DNA of 17,863 bases, taken from assembly GCA_036275935.1 (NCBI GenBank), contig DASUCS010000300.1, positions 1-17,863 of the forward strand. The letters are read 5' to 3'. Origin of the DNA: DASUCS01 sp036275935. Lineage in GTDB: Bacteria > Actinomycetota > Acidimicrobiia > Acidimicrobiales > JACDCH01. Under the pieces are notes generated by a model that was given only the letters and a program-made list of their open reading frames with translations, was not told where the DNA came from and made no database searches. The first letter of the stretch is position 1. Every line of letters starts with the position of its first letter. The position numbers and the translations under genes are program-made. Below are positions 14,065-17,863 of this stretch, one piece after another.

Positions 14065-15179
14065 ACCTCGGCGCAGACCGCACCCGTGGCCTGTTCGCGT
14101 CCGACGGCCGCCGCGCCCTGTCGCTCCGCGAGCTCGGCATCGATCTGCTGACCGCGGGCACGCTCGACCCATTGCTCGCCGCCGGTCGCGCCGCGTGGAC
14201 CGACGCGCATGCCCGGATCGACCAGGCGTTCCGAACCGCAGGCGATGACCAGTTCGTCGACCCGGCGTCGCTGGACCTGCGGCTGCCGTTCACGGTCGCT
14301 GACTACGTCGACTTCTACTCGTCGATAGAGCACGCCACGAACCTGGGACGCATCCTGCGGCCGAACGCCGAGCCGCTGTTCCGCAACTGGCGTCACCTCC
14401 CCGTGAGCTACCACGGCCGCGCCGGCACCGTTGTCGTGTCGGGCACGCCGATACGCCGACCTCGAGGTCTGATCGCGGGCAGCAACGACGAACCGACCTA
14501 CCGGCCCACCGCTCGGCTCGACATCGAGCTCGAGGTCGCCGTCGTCGTCGGCGGTCGAACTGAGCTCGGCCATCCGCTCCCGATCGACGACGTGGGCGAG
14601 CACATCTTCGGTCTCGTGTTGCTGAACGACTGGTCGGCGCGCGACATCCAGGCGTACGAGTACCAACCGCTCGGCCCGCACCTCGGCAAGAGCTTCGCCA
14701 CCTCGATCTCCGCCTGGGTGACGCCGATCGACGATCTCCGGCCGTACCTCGTCGAGCCGCCTCCGCAGGAACCAGCGCCCGCGGCGCACCTCCGTACCGA
14801 TGAGCCATGGGCCATCGACCTCGACCTGCGCGTGCTGCTGCAGTCCCGAGGCATGCGAGACGCAGGAATGGCTCCACACGAGATCAGCGCGACGAACTTC
14901 CGCAGCCTCTATTGGACGATCGCGCAGCAGCTCGCCCACCTCACCGCCAACGGAGCCGCGCTGCGGGCCGGTGACCTGTATGCCTCCGGAACCGTGTCGG
15001 GACCGGAGCGCGGCACGGAAGGCAGCCTCATCGAGCTGACCTGGGGTGGCACCGAGCCGCTCTCGTTGCCCGACGGCACGACCCGCACGTTTCTCGAGGA
15101 CGGCGATCGGGTCGTGCTCGAAGCCCGAGCCGGCGAGCACGTCCACCTCGGAGCAGTCGAGGGCGAGATACTCGTGTGA
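14061..15179 (+). CDS. fahA: fumarylacetoacetase
   Basis: The enzyme hydrolyses fumarylacetoacetate to fumarate and acetoacetate, the last step of homogentisate degradation. Aligning by eye to mouse FAH, every key residue is present: metal ligands Asp84, Glu156, Glu158 and Asp190; the catalytic His91 in EHATNLGRILR; and substrate residues Tyr86, Arg100, Tyr117, Gln197 and Lys210 (NDWSARDIQAYEYQPLGPHLGKSF). SGTVSGPE and the C-terminal GDRVVLEA follow family pattern. At 372 residues it is about 42 residues shorter at the N-terminus than animal FAH, losing part of the small SH3-like domain. An upstream in-frame extension would lie wholly inside the PanE-like gene and shows no FAH-like sequence. 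The GTG start overlaps the upstream TGA, and the stop TGA overlaps the next ATG by one base. Confidence 0.95.
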   Translation: MNLGADRTRGLFASDGRRALSLRELGIDLLTAGTLDPLLAAGRAAWTDAHARIDQAFRTAGDDQFVDPASLDLRLPFTVADYVDFYSSIEHATNLGRILRPNAEPLFRNWRHLPVSYHGRAGTVVVSGTPIRRPRGLIAGSNDEPTYRPTARLDIELEVAVVVGGRTELGHPLPIDDVGEHIFGLVLLNDWSARDIQAYEYQPLGPHLGKSFATSISAWVTPIDDLRPYLVEPPPQEPAPAAHLRTDEPWAIDLDLRVLLQSRGMRDAGMAPHEISATNFRSLYWTIAQQLAHLTANGAALRAGDLYASGTVSGPERGTEGSLIELTWGGTEPLSLPDGTTRTFLEDGDRVVLEARAGEHVHLGAVEGEILV

Positions 15180-16330
15180 TGCCGTACTACCGACGGGTCG
15201 GCGAGGTTCCGAAGAAGCGTCACATCTGGACCGAGGTGGGTGGCTCCCGGCTGCACGAGGAGCTCATGGGCCTCGAGGGGTTCTCGCACGCGTCGTCGCT
15301 GCTGTACCACCGGCACTCGCCGTCGGCCATCGTCGCTGCAGAGCCGGTGCACATCGAGCCGGCGCCGATGTCCTACGACACCGCACTCGAGCCGCGGCAC
15401 CTCCGCACGTTCGATCTGCCGACGGGTGGCGACCCGGTGGCGGGCTTCGTCGCGCTGTTCGAGAACGACGACGTCGTCATCGGCGTGGTCGCCGCTGATG
15501 AACCGAGCCCGCTGTACCGCAACGCAATCGGTGATCTGCTCGTGTACGTCCAGAGTGGCACGGCTCGACTGGAGAGCACGTTCGGCGTCCTCGATGTCGG
15601 ACCTGGCGACTACGTCGTGATTCCACGCTCGACGACGCACCGTTGGGTGCTCGACGGACTGATGCGCGCGCTGATGATCGAAGCGCGGTCGGCGCACGTG
15701 CAGCCTCCGCCGCGCTACCTCAACGCGGCCGGGCAGTTCCTCGAGGGCGCGCCCTACAGCGAGCGAGACCTTCGCGTGCCCTCGGAGGTCCTCGATGTGG
15801 ACGAGACTGACGTCGATGTCTTCGTGCGCCACCGCGGTGGCGTCACGAGATACTCCTACGCCCACCATCCGTTCGACGTCGTCGGATGGGACGGCTGCGT
15901 GTACCCGTTCGCCTTCAACATCGCGGACTTCCAGCCGATCGTCGGGCAGGTGCACCAACCGCCGCCGGTACATCAGACCTTCCAAGGCGGCGGCTTCGTC
16001 GTTTGTTCGTTCGTGCCGCGACCGTTCGACTTCCATCCCGACGCGATCAAGGTTCCGTACCACCACGCCAACGTCGACTCGGATGAGATCCTCTACTACT
16101 CCGACGGCGACTTCATGAGCCGCGCGGGATCGGGCATCGACATCGGTTCGATCAGCTACCACCCGGCCGGCTTCGTGCACGGACCGCAACCGGGCAGCGT
16201 CGAGCGCTCGATGGATCAAGACCGCACGAACGAGACCGCGGTCATGATCGACACGTTTCGTCCGTTGCGCGTGAGCGACGCGGCCCGCCGCATCTCGGCG
16301 TCCGACTATCCCTGGTCGTGGGCTCGCTGA
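15179..16330 (+). CDS. hmgA: homogentisate 1,2-dioxygenase
   Basis: The enzyme opens the ring of homogentisate with O2 and Fe(II) to give maleylacetoacetate, in tyrosine and phenylalanine degradation. The 383-residue protein is the shorter bacterial form (human HGD is 445). Signatures are YYRRVGEVPKKRH at the start, ENDDVVIGVV, GDYVVIPRSTTHRW in the cupin fold, PPPVHQTFQGGGFVVCSFVP with the probable catalytic His265, YHHANVDSDEILYY with iron ligands His296 and Glu303, and GFVHGPQPGS with His334. The chosen start is ATG 15179, sharing a base with the preceding TGA. A GTG one codon earlier is also in frame. The enzyme to isomerise maleylacetoacetate is not encoded in the window, so the step between this protein and fumarylacetoacetase must be supplied elsewhere or happen with glutathione- or mycothiol-type help. 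It is convergent, one base from the next gene. Confidence 0.96.
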   Translation: MPYYRRVGEVPKKRHIWTEVGGSRLHEELMGLEGFSHASSLLYHRHSPSAIVAAEPVHIEPAPMSYDTALEPRHLRTFDLPTGGDPVAGFVALFENDDVVIGVVAADEPSPLYRNAIGDLLVYVQSGTARLESTFGVLDVGPGDYVVIPRSTTHRWVLDGLMRALMIEARSAHVQPPPRYLNAAGQFLEGAPYSERDLRVPSEVLDVDETDVDVFVRHRGGVTRYSYAHHPFDVVGWDGCVYPFAFNIADFQPIVGQVHQPPPVHQTFQGGGFVVCSFVPRPFDFHPDAIKVPYHHANVDSDEILYYSDGDFMSRAGSGIDIGSISYHPAGFVHGPQPGSVERSMDQDRTNETAVMIDTFRPLRVSDAARRISASDYPWSWAR

Positions 16331-16331
16331 T

Positions 16332-17863
16332 TCAGAGAGCTTTCAGTGCGATCGTCGTGGGTTCGTCCTGGAGCTGGATCAGCTCGCTGAGCGCGACCTG
16401 CTCGTTGTGGCGTGTCCGCAGCCAGCGCGTGAGCTGCACGCCGGTGCCACTGGCGCGCAGGAAGAACCCCTGTGCCTGGTCGCAACCCGCGGCCGACAGC
16501 AGCTGCCAGGTCTGACCGTCCTCGACCCCTTCGGCTGTCACCTGCAGACCGAGGTTGTGGCCGAGATCGATCGTGGAGTTCACGATGACGGAGTCGCTGT
16601 CGTCGGCGATCATCCGCTGGACGAATGACTTGTCGATCTTGATCTCGTCGACCGGAAGCCGGTGCAGGTAGGAGAGCGAGGAGTAGCCGGTTCCGAAGTC
16701 GTCGATCGCGAGCGCGACTCCCATGTCGCTCAAGCGGTTGAGCGTGCTCACCGTTCGCGCCGGATCGGCAATGAGCGTGCTCTCCGTGATCTCCAGCGTG
16801 AGCGTCGACGGCGGGACCCGATGTCGCGTGAGCGCGGCGCCGACCATCGCCGGCAGACCCTCGTCGAGCAGATTGCGCGTGGAGATGTTCACCGAGAGCG
16901 ACAGGTCGAATCCCTCGGTGCGCCACTGCGCCAACTGCCCCAAGGCGACATCGAGCACGTACTCCGTCAGCGGACGGATCAGACCGCTGTGCTCGGCAAT
17001 GTCGATGAAGACCTCCGGGCTGATGAAACCGTGCTCGGGATGATGCCAGCGGGCGAGCGCCTCGACGCCCACGACATCGCCGCTCGGCAATGCGGCCTTG
17101 GGCTGGTACTCGACGAGCAGGCCACCGCGAGCGATGTCGCGGCGCAGCTCCGCGGCGAGTGCCAATTGTGCCGGGATGGCGTGGTCGATCTCCGGCGCGT
17201 AGAACTCGACGCTCACGGCGCCACGCTTCGCCGCGTACATCGCGACGTCGGCGTGCTGCAGCAGCGTCGCCGGATCGTCGCCGTCGGTCGGCGCCACCGC
17301 GATCCCCACGCTGCATCCCACCTCGAAGACCAGTCCTGCGAACTCGAACGGCTCCAACAGCTGCCGCTCGATGGCCTCCGCCATCGCACGGACCTGATCG
17401 CGATCCGGCGCACACGTGCACACGACTGCGAACTCATCGCCGCCGAGTCGGGCGACGAGCGTCCTGTCGTTCACGGCGGACGTGATGCGCTGCGCGATCT
17501 TGCGGAGGAGGACGTCGCCCTGGTGATGGCCGAGCGTGTCGTTCACTTCCTTGAACCGATCGAGGTCGAGGAGCATGACGACGACCGCCTCGTCCTGCGT
17601 TCGTTCGTTCAGCGCGCTGCGAAGCTCGTCGTCGAGGAGGAGCCGGTTCGGCAGGCCGGTGAGCGTGTCGTGCAACGCTTGGCGGTGGCGCTCGTCGGCC
17701 TCCCTCCGAAGCTGCTCGAGCAGGCGATGGTTGCGCAGGCAGATGCCGCCGTGAGTGGCCAGCGTGGCGAGGAGCTGAAGGTCGTCCTCGGTGAAGCGGT
17801 CGATCTCGCCGCGTCGGTGGCTCACCTGGAGAGTGCCGAGGAACTCGTCGGTGACTCGAAGGG
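16332..17863 (-). CDS. GAF-GGDEF-EAL cyclic-di-GMP signalling protein (5' end outside window)
   Basis: The reading frame stays open to the right edge, so only the C-terminal ~510 residues are seen. A GTG at 17825 is not the true start, because the residues before it (FLGTLQ) continue the last strand of a GAF domain, followed by FTEDDLQLLATLATHGGICL. Next comes a GGDEF domain with DLDRFKEVNDTLGH and an intact GGDEF signature (17430-17444). The RxxD inhibitory site that should precede it is absent. The EAL domain has an intact EAL (17055-17063), the Asn of SVNIS, LEITES, the DDFGTG loop (16686-16703), KIDKSF and AEGVE, so phosphodiesterase activity is likely. The protein could therefore make and break cyclic-di-GMP under control of its GAF domain. 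Upstream domains, perhaps further PAS, GAF or membrane parts, cannot be seen. Confidence 0.96.
   Translation of the reverse strand, partial: LRVTDEFLGTLQVSHRRGEIDRFTEDDLQLLATLATHGGICLRNHRLLEQLRREADERHRQALHDTLTGLPNRLLLDDELRSALNERTQDEAVVVMLLDLDRFKEVNDTLGHHQGDVLLRKIAQRITSAVNDRTLVARLGGDEFAVVCTCAPDRDQVRAMAEAIERQLLEPFEFAGLVFEVGCSVGIAVAPTDGDDPATLLQHADVAMYAAKRGAVSVEFYAPEIDHAIPAQLALAAELRRDIARGGLLVEYQPKAALPSGDVVGVEALARWHHPEHGFISPEVFIDIAEHSGLIRPLTEYVLDVALGQLAQWRTEGFDLSLSVNISTRNLLDEGLPAMVGAALTRHRVPPSTLTLEITESTLIADPARTVSTLNRLSDMGVALAIDDFGTGYSSLSYLHRLPVDEIKIDKSFVQRMIADDSDSVIVNSTIDLGHNLGLQVTAEGVEDGQTWQLLSAAGCDQAQGFFLRASGTGVQLTRWLRTRHNEQVALSELIQLQDEPTTIALKAL

Noticed and set aside
1..17863. Mobile elements, CRISPR arrays, tRNA or rRNA genes, riboswitches
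   Set aside because: No transposase or integrase motifs, spaced repeats, tRNA-like cloverleaf arms or rRNA sequence were recognised when reading the window. Gene order looks like ordinary chromosome.

Overview
The window is GC-rich, densely coding bacterial chromosome. The content points to an actinobacterium, probably outside the mycobacteria and Streptomyces. The ClpP is of the actinobacterial ClpP1 type, a DUF3039 gene is present, and bioB is followed by a tiny Cys-rich gene resembling BsaP, the biotin synthase auxiliary protein of actinobacteria. An Acidimicrobiia-like (Ilumatobacter-type) organism is my best inference; nothing here proves it. There are no rRNA or tRNA genes, insertion sequences, phage genes or CRISPR arrays. 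No gene-free stretch exceeds about 110 bases.

Layout. 1-680: a lone clpP1, ending in a near-perfect palindrome shared with a convergent gene. 690-1746: two small minus-strand exported or membrane-anchored proteins, a CAP/SCP-domain lipoprotein and an unrecognised membrane-anchored protein. 1784-8190: an addB-addA operon with a 4-base overlap, encoding a double-strand-break processing helicase-nuclease. 8194-10106: rpe (minus) divergent from bioB and its small partner gene. 10171-12060: an orphan PAS-GAF histidine kinase and a small DUF3039 protein. 12057-13064: a minus-strand Rieske oxygenase. 13093-16330: a divergent, tightly coupled three-gene operon (PanE-like reductase, fumarylacetoacetase, homogentisate 1,2-dioxygenase) for the lower tyrosine/phenylalanine (homogentisate) route. 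16332 to the right edge: a GAF-GGDEF-EAL cyclic-di-GMP protein whose start lies outside the window.

How it fits together. Most genes are housekeeping or central metabolism: proteolysis, recombination, pentose phosphate, biotin and aromatic degradation. Two signal-transduction proteins are also present. The most interesting spot is the biotin locus. BioB keeps the radical-SAM cysteines but has valine where the second Cys ligand of the [2Fe-2S] sulfur-donor cluster is expected. Immediately after it, overlapping by one base, lies a 57-residue protein with seven cysteines. A second theme is promoter architecture. Six start codons have a TAnnnT box 6-9 bases upstream and no clear Shine-Dalgarno sequence, which suggests widespread leaderless transcription.
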